Notes under the pieces: model-generated
What the model was told of the DNA's origin: nothing
Databases searched by the model: none
What the model saw: the letters and a program-made list of their open reading frames with translations, nothing else
Shown here: positions 27,531 through 34,996 of the stretch, in pieces
Layout of the letters: each line of letters starts with the position of its first letter
How positions within the stretch are numbered: position 1 is the stretch's first letter
Assembly: GCA_947482825.1 (NCBI GenBank)
Contig: CANKMT010000016.1
Span: forward strand, 1 to 64,000
Reading direction: 5' to 3'
From: Betaproteobacteria bacterium
Lineage (GTDB): Bacteria; Pseudomonadota; Gammaproteobacteria; Burkholderiales; SG8-39
Length of the DNA: 64,000 nucleotides
Position numbers and translations under genes: made by a program

Positions 27531-28406
27531 TCAGCCCGCGAAGCGCGCTTCGGGCAGCCCGCGCACGCCCGGGCGCACCGAGAGCACGCTGCCGGCAAGC
27601 GGCTGCTTGGCGAGGTCCTCGGGCGTGAGCCGCTGCGTGGCCGTGCTGACGTAAAGCGTGTCGAAGTCCGTGCCGCCGAAGCAGCAGCAGGTTGGGTTGG
27701 CCACCGGCATTTCGATCACCCGGTCGACCTTCCCGGCCGGCGTGTAACGCACCAGCCGCCAGCCGCCGTATTCCGCATTCCACAGGCAGCCGTCGGCGTC
27801 GATGCACGATCCGTCGGGCCGCCCCGGATGCCCGGCGGTGTCGCAAAAGACGCGCTCATTCGAAACCTCTCCTGACGCATGGTCGAAATCCCATGCGCGG
27901 ATCACCTGCCGATAAGTGTCGGCGAAATACATCGTGCGGTTGTCCGGGCTCCACGCGATGCTGTTCGGCACGATCACGTCTGCGAGGATGTGCGTGCATA
28001 CCAGATCCGCCGAAAGCCGGTACAGCGAACCGGTGGGCTCGCGCCTCTCATCGCTCATCGTGCCGGCCCAGAAGCGCCCGGCGCGGTCGCAGCGCCCGTC
28101 GTTGAAGCGGTTCTCGGGCAGGTGAGATTCGGGCTGGGCAACCGTTTGCAAGGCACCGATTTGCGGATCAAAGAAATAGAGCCCGGTCTGAAGAGCAGCA
28201 ATCATTCCGCCGCGCTCGCGGAACGCCACGCTGCCCACGACCGACGGCAATGCAAAGGTCTTCACGCCGCCGTCACGCGGATCCCAGCGCTTGAGCGAAG
28301 GACCGCGGCTGTCCACCCACCACAGCACCTGCTCGCGCTCGCACCAAAGCGTGCATTCGCCGAGACGATCGTTGCCTTTGACCGCACAGTCGACTTGAAA
28401 TGGCAT
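27531..28406 (-). CDS. SMP-30/gluconolactonase-family lactonase
   Basis: The 291-residue six-bladed beta-propeller probably opens a sugar or hydroxy-acid lactone. Metal-site motifs of the SMP-30 family are visible: LGECTLWCEREQVLWWVD near residue 16, ENRFNDGRCDRAGRFWAGTM near 100, VPNSIAWSPDNRTMYFADT near 146 and GRPDGSCIDADGCLWNAEYGGWRLVRY near 194. The start is ATG 28406; the long track ORF back to 28940 is shadow sequence over the divergent dehydrogenase. It is co-transcribed with the RraA-like gene and divergent from the 2-hydroxyacid dehydrogenase. Confidence 0.92.
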   Translation of the reverse strand: MPFQVDCAVKGNDRLGECTLWCEREQVLWWVDSRGPSLKRWDPRDGGVKTFALPSVVGSVAFRERGGMIAALQTGLYFFDPQIGALQTVAQPESHLPENRFNDGRCDRAGRFWAGTMSDERREPTGSLYRLSADLVCTHILADVIVPNSIAWSPDNRTMYFADTYRQVIRAWDFDHASGEVSNERVFCDTAGHPGRPDGSCIDADGCLWNAEYGGWRLVRYTPAGKVDRVIEMPVANPTCCCFGGTDFDTLYVSTATQRLTPEDLAKQPLAGSVLSVRPGVRGLPEARFAG

Positions 28407-28442
28407 TGCCGGTTTCCCTCCGGGCGGGCACGATAGCACGCC

Positions 28443-29414
28443 ATGAAAGTCGTATTCCACGGAACCCTGATCCACCACCTGAAGGGCCTGTTCCTCGCCA
28501 AGGCGAAGACGCGCTGGACGGTGGATCGCTTCTTCGAGGAGGAGTCCCGCGAGGATTTCGCGCGCGCGCTGGCCGAAGCCGACGTGTTGATCTCCATGGC
28601 GTGGAATCCGGGCTTCCCGCCCGCGCCGAAGTTGAAGCTCATCCAGGTGCCGGGCACCGGTTACGAAGGCATCGATTTCAGCGCAGTGCCCGACGGTGCC
28701 GCGGTCTGCAACGCGTACGGCCACGCGGAGGGCATGGCCGAGTACACGCTGCTCGGCATGCTCGCGTGGTGCCACCGGTTCTACAACGCCGACCGTACCT
28801 TTCGCGAGGGAAGCTGGGAGTTCAGCGGACGCATGAACGGGCCAGTCAACGAGGAGCTCTTTGGCAAGACGCTCGGCATCGTCGGCTTCGGATCGATCGG
28901 CCAGGCGGTTGCGGAGCGCGCGAAACCTTTCGGCATGCAAGTCATTGCGATCAACCGCACGCAGCGCGAGGCGCCCCCCTGCGTCGATGAATGGGTCGGG
29001 TTCGACCGGATGGACGAAACGCTGCCGAAGCTCGACTACATTGTCGTGGCCGCAGCGCTCGGCCCGGAAACCGAAGGACTCATTGGCAGCGCCCAGTTCG
29101 CGAAAATGAAAAGCTCGGCCGTGATCCTCAACGTCGGGCGCGGTGCGATCATCGAGGAGACGGCGCTATTCGAAGCGCTCAAGTCGAAGCGCATCCGTGG
29201 CGCAACGATCGACGTCTGGTACGGCAACTACCCGTCGAAGGACAATCCCCGCGTGCCACCTGCGAAGTTTCCCTTCCACGAACTCGACAACCTCTACATG
29301 ACGCCGCATACCTCCGGGTGGACCACCGGCATGATCGACCGGCGCTGGACCGGGATCGCCGAAAACCTCGACCGCTTTGCGCGTGGCGCGCCGCTTCTGC
29401 ATCGACTCAAATGA
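28443..29414 (+). CDS. D-2-hydroxyacid dehydrogenase, NAD(P)-dependent
   Basis: The 323-residue member of the D-isomer-specific 2-hydroxyacid dehydrogenase family has NAD-binding LGIVGFGSIGQAVAERA near residue 146, then MKSSAVILNVGRGAIIEE with its Arg region and the His site MTPHTSGWTTG near 290. It interconverts a 2-hydroxy acid and a 2-keto acid. Its stop overlaps the next start (ATGA), so it is translationally coupled to the enolase-superfamily gene. The substrate is unknown; the neighbours suggest a sugar acid or a branched hydroxy acid. Confidence 0.92.
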   Translation: MKVVFHGTLIHHLKGLFLAKAKTRWTVDRFFEEESREDFARALAEADVLISMAWNPGFPPAPKLKLIQVPGTGYEGIDFSAVPDGAAVCNAYGHAEGMAEYTLLGMLAWCHRFYNADRTFREGSWEFSGRMNGPVNEELFGKTLGIVGFGSIGQAVAERAKPFGMQVIAINRTQREAPPCVDEWVGFDRMDETLPKLDYIVVAAALGPETEGLIGSAQFAKMKSSAVILNVGRGAIIEETALFEALKSKRIRGATIDVWYGNYPSKDNPRVPPAKFPFHELDNLYMTPHTSGWTTGMIDRRWTGIAENLDRFARGAPLLHRLK

Positions 29415-30502
29415 AAATCACCGATTGGTCGCTGCATTTCTACGAACTGCCTTACGAGCGCGAGGTCGTCTGGGCGAACGCGGTCGAATCCGCCGGCCTC
29501 TATGCGCTGCTGACGCTCACCGACGAGACCGGCGCGCAAGGCGTCGCCGAAGGCACGATCAAGTCGACCTGGACCGGCGTGTCGCCGCGCTCGCTCGCCG
29601 CCTCGTTCGAGGACTTCCTGATTGCCAAGGTCCTCGGCGCGCAATGCGATGGCGTGGCCGCCCTGATGAAACGTCTCGACGGCGTCCCCGAGAATCGCCT
29701 CGCGAAGGCCATGATCGACAACGCCGCATGGCAGATCGAGGCCTGCCGCACCGGGCAGCCCCTGTGGAAACTGTGGGGCGGTTCGCCGCTGGTGGAACTC
29801 ACCTGGGCGATCACCCGCCAGCCGCCCGCAGTGATGGCGGCAGAGGCCGCCGATGTGTGCACGCGTTACGGTTTCGGCACGCTGAAGGTCAAAGGCGGGC
29901 AGGGACTCGCGACGGATCTCGTCGCGATGCGCGAGATCCGCGCCGCGGTTGGCGACAAGGTCATCCTGTACGTGGACGCCAACAGCTACTACAAGCGCGC
30001 GGAGGGCCTCTCGTACACGCACGCCATGCGCGACTCGGGCGCCACGGTGTCCGAGGATCCGTGCCCTCTTCAACCGGACGCGGAGTTCTCGGCACTCCAG
30101 GCCGGGGCAGGCATCCCGATCCTTGTCGACCGCACTTGCACATCCGTGCTCGATGCGGCCCACTACCTCGAGAAAGGCGCGACGGCGCTCTCTACCAAGA
30201 CCGGGCGGATCGGGTATTCGGAATCGAAGGCAATCTCGGCCCTTGCGGCGGAGCAAGGGGCGCGGGTTGCGCTCGGCCTGTTTGCAGAGAGCGCGCTCGG
30301 CACGCTCATCAGCCTGCAATACGGCGCGGCGATCCCGCCGGCCCTGCGCCTGGTGGCTGCCGAGCAGACCTTCTACCTTGGCATCCGCGAACAGGTGATC
30401 ACCGCAATGCCGCCGGTGAAGAATGGACACATCGAACTTCCGGGCACTCCGGACATCGCCAAGCTGGTGGACTGGGAGGGCGTGAAGCGGTTCGCCGTGT
30501 AG
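29411..30502 (+). CDS. Enolase-superfamily dehydratase/racemase (mandelate racemase/muconate lactonizing type)
   Basis: The 363-residue protein starts at ATG 29411, overlapping the previous stop by 4 bp; the longer track start is artefactual. It has a capping domain then a (beta/alpha)8 barrel: the KxK-type motif LKVKGGQGLAT near residue 157, metal ligand Asp in LYVDANSYY near 186, Glu in SEDPCPLQ near 213, and STKTGRIGYSES near 258. It probably abstracts the proton alpha to a carboxylate, then dehydrates, cycloisomerises or racemises. The exact reaction is not readable from motifs. Confidence 0.88.
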   Translation: MKITDWSLHFYELPYEREVVWANAVESAGLYALLTLTDETGAQGVAEGTIKSTWTGVSPRSLAASFEDFLIAKVLGAQCDGVAALMKRLDGVPENRLAKAMIDNAAWQIEACRTGQPLWKLWGGSPLVELTWAITRQPPAVMAAEAADVCTRYGFGTLKVKGGQGLATDLVAMREIRAAVGDKVILYVDANSYYKRAEGLSYTHAMRDSGATVSEDPCPLQPDAEFSALQAGAGIPILVDRTCTSVLDAAHYLEKGATALSTKTGRIGYSESKAISALAAEQGARVALGLFAESALGTLISLQYGAAIPPALRLVAAEQTFYLGIREQVITAMPPVKNGHIELPGTPDIAKLVDWEGVKRFAV

Positions 30503-30514
30503 CGCCTGCCGGCC

Positions 30515-31405
30515 TCAGGCCGCTTCCAGCAGCACCGAGTCCCGCACCGAGTCCATGTCGTTGGTCGTCGTGCGGCGCAGTTCGCGCGGCTCGTTGATGT
30601 CGAAACGGCGGCCCCGATGGATCGTGGCCCGGTTGTCCCAGATCACGAGGTCGCCCACGCGCCACTCGTGCCGGTAGACGAACTCGCGCTGCGTCGCATG
30701 CTCGAGAAGCTCCTGCAGTAGCATGCGGCCCTCTGCGAGCGTCTTCTCGACGATGTGGGTCGCATGGATGCCGACCCAGAGAACCTTGCGTCCGGAGCCC
30801 GCGTGCGTGCGCACGAGCGGCCATTGCACCGGCGGCATCTTCGCGATTTCCGCGGCGGAGGGCTTGTCGCCGAGCCACATGCGCGAATGCAGCGCCGCGT
30901 GCACGCTGTGCAGCGGCGCAATCTCCGCCTTGAGTTCATCCGACAGCGAGTCGTAGGCCGCGCGCAGGTCGGCGTACTCCGTCTGGCCGCCCTTGGAGGG
31001 AACGACGACCGAATGCAGCATCGAGTACTTCGCCGCCGGGCGCTGGAACGAGCTGTCGCTGTGCCAGAGCTGGTTGGCGAGGTTCGAGATCGTCTTGCGG
31101 TCCGCGGCACCGTGGAGCCCGCCTTCGGGCCGCACGTTCGAGATGTCGATCGTCACTTCGTGCTTGAAGCGGCTCGGCGCACCCGGGCTCAGCTTTTTCA
31201 GGCCGGCGTCCAGCGTGCCGAAACTCGACGCAAAGGCCACCTGCTGGTCCTCCGTGAGCGGCTGGCCGCGGAAGACGAGCACTGCATACTTGTCCATCGC
31301 GTCGTCGATGGCGCGTACGGTGTCCGCGTCGACCGGCTTGGTGAGGTCGATGCCGGTGGCTTCGGCTGCGAACAGCGGATGGAGCGGTTTGAGTTGCAGG
31401 CTCAT
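30515..31405 (-). CDS. TauD/TfdA-family alpha-ketoglutarate-dependent dioxygenase
   Basis: The 296-residue non-haem Fe(II) oxygenase carries the iron triad: H and D in LWHSDSSFQ near residue 107, and the distal His in RATIHRGRRFD near 270. A downstream Arg in RRTTTNDM is suitable for 2-oxoglutarate. The N-terminus LHPLFAAEATGIDLTKPVD is typical of TfdA-like members. Family members hydroxylate and cleave taurine, 2,4-D, alkyl sulfates or amino acids. The start is ATG 31405. It converges on the dehydratase gene and is divergent from the DUF2817 gene. The substrate is unknown. Confidence 0.93.
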   Translation of the reverse strand: MSLQLKPLHPLFAAEATGIDLTKPVDADTVRAIDDAMDKYAVLVFRGQPLTEDQQVAFASSFGTLDAGLKKLSPGAPSRFKHEVTIDISNVRPEGGLHGAADRKTISNLANQLWHSDSSFQRPAAKYSMLHSVVVPSKGGQTEYADLRAAYDSLSDELKAEIAPLHSVHAALHSRMWLGDKPSAAEIAKMPPVQWPLVRTHAGSGRKVLWVGIHATHIVEKTLAEGRMLLQELLEHATQREFVYRHEWRVGDLVIWDNRATIHRGRRFDINEPRELRRTTTNDMDSVRDSVLLEAA

Positions 31406-31452
31406 GGCAGTTGGTCTCCGCGATTGCGTTGATTCGACGATATTATGCGCCG

Positions 31453-32541
31453 ATGGACAAGACCGGAAACTGTTTCGCTGCGAACTACGCAGAGGCTCGC
31501 GCAGGGTTCCTCGCGGCCGCAAAGGGCCTCGGCCTGGACGTGGAAACCGCCCTCAACCCGCTCAAGGGCGCGCAGGGGGAAGAGCTCGCCACAGATGCCG
31601 TGCTGCTCGGCGAGGCCGAAGCCGCGTCGCTCCTGATCGTCACTTCGGGCACGCATGGCGTCGAGGGGTTCTGCGGCTCGGGCTGCCAGCGCGCGTTGCT
31701 CGATGACGAGGACATGCACCGCCGCATCGAGGCCGCCGGCGTGGCGGTGCTGCTGGTTCACGCGGTCAATCCCTACGGGTTCTCGCACCTGCGGCGCGTG
31801 AACGAAGACAACGTCGACATGAACCGCAACTTCCGCGATTTCGCCGACGCGAAGGAATTGAACCTGGCCTATGCGCAGGTCCACGACCTGTTGCTCCCCG
31901 CCGAGTGGCCGCCCACCGAAGCCAACCGCGCTGCGATCGTCGAATGCATCAAGCAGATGGGAATGGCGGCCTTCCAGGCGGCGGTGTCGGCGGGGCAGCG
32001 GTCGCACAAAGATGGCCTTTTCTATTGCGGCAATGCGCCCACGTGGAGCAATCGCACCATCCGCGCGCTGCTCAGTAAGCACGGCGCCGCGCGCAAGCGC
32101 ATCGGCTGGATCGATATTCACACAGGCCTCGGGCCTTACGGGCATGGCGAGAAGATCTTCGCAGGCGCCAACGACGCAGCCGAACTCGCGCGATCGCGCG
32201 CCTGGTGGGGCGCCGACATCATGTCGTACTACGAAGGCAAGTCGGCCTCGATCGAAGTGCAGGGCTCGATGGTGATGTCGATCTACGCCGAATGCCCGCA
32301 GGCCGAGGCCACCGGCATGGGCCTGGAATTCGGCACGATCCCATTCGATGCGGTGCTTGCCGCGTTGCGCGGCGACCATTGGCTCGCGATCCATCCGGAT
32401 GCGGACGCCGCGAAGCGCGGAGCGATCAAGCGCGCGATCCTCGACGCGTTCTTTATCGACGCAGACGACTGGAAAGGCATGGTGGCGGGACAGGCGCGCG
32501 TGTCGGTGCTGCAGGCGGTGGTCGCGCTTGCAGAGAAGTAA
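31453..32541 (+). CDS. DUF2817 (M14-like) zinc hydrolase
   Basis: The 362-residue protein shows carboxypeptidase-like zinc motifs: TSGTHGVEGFCGSG (HxxE) near residue 66, AVNPYGF near 107, DMNRNFRDF near 123 and WIDIHTGLGPYG with a ligand His near 221. DUF2817 proteins are predicted M14-family amidohydrolases or deacylases, and few are characterised. The start is ATG 31453; the track start at 31411 would overlap the divergent promoter. The gene is divergent from the TauD-like gene and ends 9 bp from the convergent intradiol dioxygenase. Confidence 0.87.
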   Translation: MDKTGNCFAANYAEARAGFLAAAKGLGLDVETALNPLKGAQGEELATDAVLLGEAEAASLLIVTSGTHGVEGFCGSGCQRALLDDEDMHRRIEAAGVAVLLVHAVNPYGFSHLRRVNEDNVDMNRNFRDFADAKELNLAYAQVHDLLLPAEWPPTEANRAAIVECIKQMGMAAFQAAVSAGQRSHKDGLFYCGNAPTWSNRTIRALLSKHGAARKRIGWIDIHTGLGPYGHGEKIFAGANDAAELARSRAWWGADIMSYYEGKSASIEVQGSMVMSIYAECPQAEATGMGLEFGTIPFDAVLAALRGDHWLAIHPDADAAKRGAIKRAILDAFFIDADDWKGMVAGQARVSVLQAVVALAEK

Positions 32542-32550
32542 TCCGGCCCC

Positions 32551-33138
32551 TCAGGCCACCAGCACGAAATCGAAAGCCAACTGCGCGCCGGCTTTGCGCG
32601 CGACAAGCTCGGGTCGGTACAGGCTGTCCCGCGCGTTGCCGGCATCATCCGGAAAATACGTCTGCGTGGTGAGGATGCGTCCGCCTTCCTTTGCGCGCAC
32701 CTTTACATGGATGTGCCGGGCGCGGCCCGGGTAGAGCGCCGGCAGGATCGTCTCGAGCCGGTAGCGTCCTTGCGCGTCCGTGACCTGGTGGCCGCGCAGG
32801 CGAAATCCGGAGTTGTCGTACTCGCCGCTCGAATCGGCGTGCCAGAAGTCGAGCCAGGCCCCTGCGAGGGGCTTGCAATCCGTGCCGAGCACCAATCCTT
32901 CGAGCACGATGGGTTCGCCTTTGGCGTCCGCACGGAAGTTCGCCTTGAGCGGCGTGCGCGGCGAATAGAACGGGCCTTCGGTCTGCGCCGGCGTCATGCG
33001 CCCCGGCTTGCATTCGGGCGTTGGCGCGAGGCGGGGGCCCTGCGCGAGCAGCCGCGTGGACGTACCTGCGATTGCCGCGAGGGCGAGGGTTGCGCCGAGG
33101 AAGGCGCGACGGTTGTGTTCGTGAAGGCGGTCTGTCAT
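32551..33138 (-). CDS. Exported intradiol ring-cleavage dioxygenase-like protein
   Basis: The 195-residue protein has the protocatechuate 3,4-dioxygenase/catechol dioxygenase fold core: MTPAQTEGPFYSP near residue 48, LAGAWLDFWHADSSGEYDN near 91, RGHQVTDAQGRYRLETI and LYPGRARHIHVKV, together giving the Tyr and His iron ligands. Unusually it begins with a Tat-like signal (HNRRAFLGATLALAAIAG), so it would act outside the cytoplasm after folding. Exported intradiol-type enzymes exist in several bacteria with uncertain roles. The gene is converged upon by the DUF2817 gene. Confidence 0.88.
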   Translation of the reverse strand: MTDRLHEHNRRAFLGATLALAAIAGTSTRLLAQGPRLAPTPECKPGRMTPAQTEGPFYSPRTPLKANFRADAKGEPIVLEGLVLGTDCKPLAGAWLDFWHADSSGEYDNSGFRLRGHQVTDAQGRYRLETILPALYPGRARHIHVKVRAKEGGRILTTQTYFPDDAGNARDSLYRPELVARKAGAQLAFDFVLVA

Positions 33139-33170
33139 GGCGAATTTCCTATCGTTCCGGCGGCTCCCGC

Positions 33171-33464
33171 TCATTTGCGGCCGTACGCGCTGTCGTGATC
33201 GAAATGCAGGGCGAAAAAGCGTATGTACTCGCCCTCGCGGGTAACGACCGCTCGGCACCTGAGGGTGACGCGGATCGTGAACCGGCCTTTCATCGATTTC
33301 AGCTCTTCCCACTTCAGGCCGTGGTCGGCATAGACCTGCTCCCAACTCAGGCCGGACACCTTGCGCAGAGTCTTGATCGCCTGACGCAACTCGTTTGCGT
33401 CGAGAGCGAAGAGCTGTGCCTGAAAGTCAGGAAAATTCAAATCGAGGCGGATGCCCTCGCTCAC
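33171..33464 (-). CDS. RelE/YhaV-like toxin
   Basis: The product is about 97 residues from GTG 33464, whose GTGA overlaps the antitoxin stop. It shows a RelE-like arrangement: helical LNFPDFQAQLFALDANELRQAIKTLRKVSGL, then basic beta strands GRFTIRVTLRCRAVVTREGEYIRFFALHFDHDSAY. It is probably a translation-dependent mRNA interferase. The track start at 33545 runs into the antitoxin gene. Toxin identity rests on size, pairing and strand pattern. Confidence 0.65.
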   Translation of the reverse strand: MSEGIRLDLNFPDFQAQLFALDANELRQAIKTLRKVSGLSWEQVYADHGLKWEELKSMKGRFTIRVTLRCRAVVTREGEYIRFFALHFDHDSAYGRK

Positions 33465-33727
33465 GCGCGCTTGCTCTTCCGCTTTGTTGCCTTGCCGGCC
33501 AGACTGTCGAGATCTGTAGCGGCCGGCGGGGTGCGTTTCGCCCACTCGCCTGCGCGGCTAAGCTGTTCGAGCATCGCCGGCTCATGCGCCCAGGCCTCGG
33601 TCGAGGGAATCAGCGTCATCGGACGCAGCAGTACCGCGCCATCCGGCTGCTGTTCGACCTGGAAGTACTGGCCAGCGTATTTCTTGCCGAGTGAAAGCTG
33701 TCCGCTGTTGCCCACCATTTTCAGCAT
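33461..33727 (-). CDS. AbrB-fold antitoxin (PrlF-like)
   Basis: The 88-residue protein has an AbrB/MazE-type swapped-hairpin N-terminus (MVGNSGQLSLGKKYAGQYFQ) followed by DGAVLLRP, then a Pro-rich and basic tail that should wrap the toxin. The ribosome site gaggactcc precedes ATG 33727. It overlaps the RelE-like toxin gene by 4 bp, antitoxin first. An AbrB-fold antitoxin with a RelE-type toxin recalls PrlF-YhaV. It is likely autoregulated. Confidence 0.68.
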   Translation of the reverse strand: MLKMVGNSGQLSLGKKYAGQYFQVEQQPDGAVLLRPMTLIPSTEAWAHEPAMLEQLSRAGEWAKRTPPAATDLDSLAGKATKRKSKRA

Positions 33728-33916
33728 CCGGAGTCCTCTACGGTGAAGTTGTTAAATCATGCGGCATGGTAGCATGAAAATAGGGTGATCCGAGTGTCCG
33801 GGTCTTCGAGCGGGACTTCCCGACCTGGGATCGAGCCAGGGGTCAGCGTGTTTTGGGAGCAAATGAACTCGTCGGCTTTCGCGCTGAAGGGGCGAAGCGG
33901 CCAAAGGCGCAGGGAG

Positions 33917-33981
33917 TCGATGGCAGTAATTTGCCCCGGAAGCCAATACTGGCGCGGGCCTCGGCCGAAAAATGGCAGCAT
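33917..33981. repeat. 65-bp dispersed noncoding repeat, copy B
   Basis: The stretch starting tcgatggcagtaatttgc and ending aatggcagcat is a diverged copy of 24555-24620. It sits in the 268-bp gene-free stretch 33728-33995 between the antitoxin and the hydrolase gene. I see no tRNA, terminator or ORF in that stretch. Confidence 0.5.
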
Positions 33982-33995
33982 TGGGCAAGCTCCGG

Positions 33996-34832
33996 CTAGC
34001 GCAACGCCGGTGCATGCCGCTCGAGGAAAGCCGCCACGGCGCCTGCCCACTCCTCGCGCGCGAACACGAACCCGCTGTTGTGCCCGCCGCGCATTTCGAG
34101 AAACTGCTTCGGCTCGGCCGCGGCGGCGAACAAGGCCCGCCCGTGATCGAACGGAATGACCTCGTCGTCGCGGCTGTGCGCGATCAACACCGGCGCCTTG
34201 ATCTGCCGCAGGTTCGAGACGTTGTCGTAGCTGAAGCGCGAGATCAGCCGCACCGGCAGGAACGGATAGACCTTCGCCGCGATGTCCGGGATCGAAGTGA
34301 AGGTCGACATCAATATGAGCGCACGCGGCGCTTGCCGCGCAGCTAGCCAGCTTGCAACCCCGCCGCCCAATGACTCCCCCGCGATCACGATGTCCTGCGG
34401 CTTCGTTTCCCGCGATTGCACCAGCCAGTTCCACGCGGCAAGTGAATCCCGATACGTGCCTTCCTCGGAAGGCGAACCGGTGCTCTTGCCATAGCCGCGA
34501 TAGTCGATCGCCAGCGTGGCGTAGCCAAGGCGGTTGAACATCTGCAGGTAGTCGAGGCGATGCGAGATGTTCCCGGCGTTGCCGTGGAACAGCAGCACCG
34601 TGCCGCGCGCGGCCTTGCCGCCGCCCGGGGCCGGGACCCACCAGCCGTGCAGCGTCTCGCCATCCTCCGTGCGCACTTCGATCGATTCGTATGCGAGTCC
34701 GATCGTCTGCGGCGTGGGCGCAAGCTCGCGCCCTGCTTCGGGGATATAGAGGAGGTGCGACTGGAACAGGGCGACGAGCGCCACGATCACGCCGTAGCCG
34801 ATCGCAAAAGTCACGAGAGCATTCCACAACAT
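33996..34832 (-). CDS. Membrane-anchored alpha/beta hydrolase (Bem46-like)
   Basis: The product is about 278 residues from ATG 34832. One N-terminal hydrophobic helix (WNALVTFAIGYGVIVALVAL) probably anchors it in the inner membrane. The catalytic machinery is complete: oxyanion HGNAGN near residue 94, nucleophile elbow GESLGGG near 146, Asp in AHSRDDEVIPFDHG, and His in MRGGHNSGF. It resembles Bem46/YfhR-type serine hydrolases of unknown substrate. The track start at 34916 lacks the family's N-terminus. It is divergent from parE. Confidence 0.9.
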   Translation of the reverse strand: MLWNALVTFAIGYGVIVALVALFQSHLLYIPEAGRELAPTPQTIGLAYESIEVRTEDGETLHGWWVPAPGGGKAARGTVLLFHGNAGNISHRLDYLQMFNRLGYATLAIDYRGYGKSTGSPSEEGTYRDSLAAWNWLVQSRETKPQDIVIAGESLGGGVASWLAARQAPRALILMSTFTSIPDIAAKVYPFLPVRLISRFSYDNVSNLRQIKAPVLIAHSRDDEVIPFDHGRALFAAAAEPKQFLEMRGGHNSGFVFAREEWAGAVAAFLERHAPALR

Positions 34833-34996
34833 GCGCAAATCCGGCCCGCCTTCGAAGTCGGCTGACGATACATTACGCCTCCTGTCCGGACGCCCGCTTT
34901 GGGCACCGGCGCCCAATCGCCTACAATTGGTAGTATTCGTTCCCTTGCGGGACCCCTAGGGATAGCGGTCTATCCTATTTTTCAAGCACTTAGAGA

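Noticed and set aside
33780-33860. Possible tRNA-like sequence after the AbrB antitoxin
   Set aside because: Words such as gggatcgagccagg looked suggestive, but no cloverleaf with acceptor stem, anticodon arm and T-arm could be folded.
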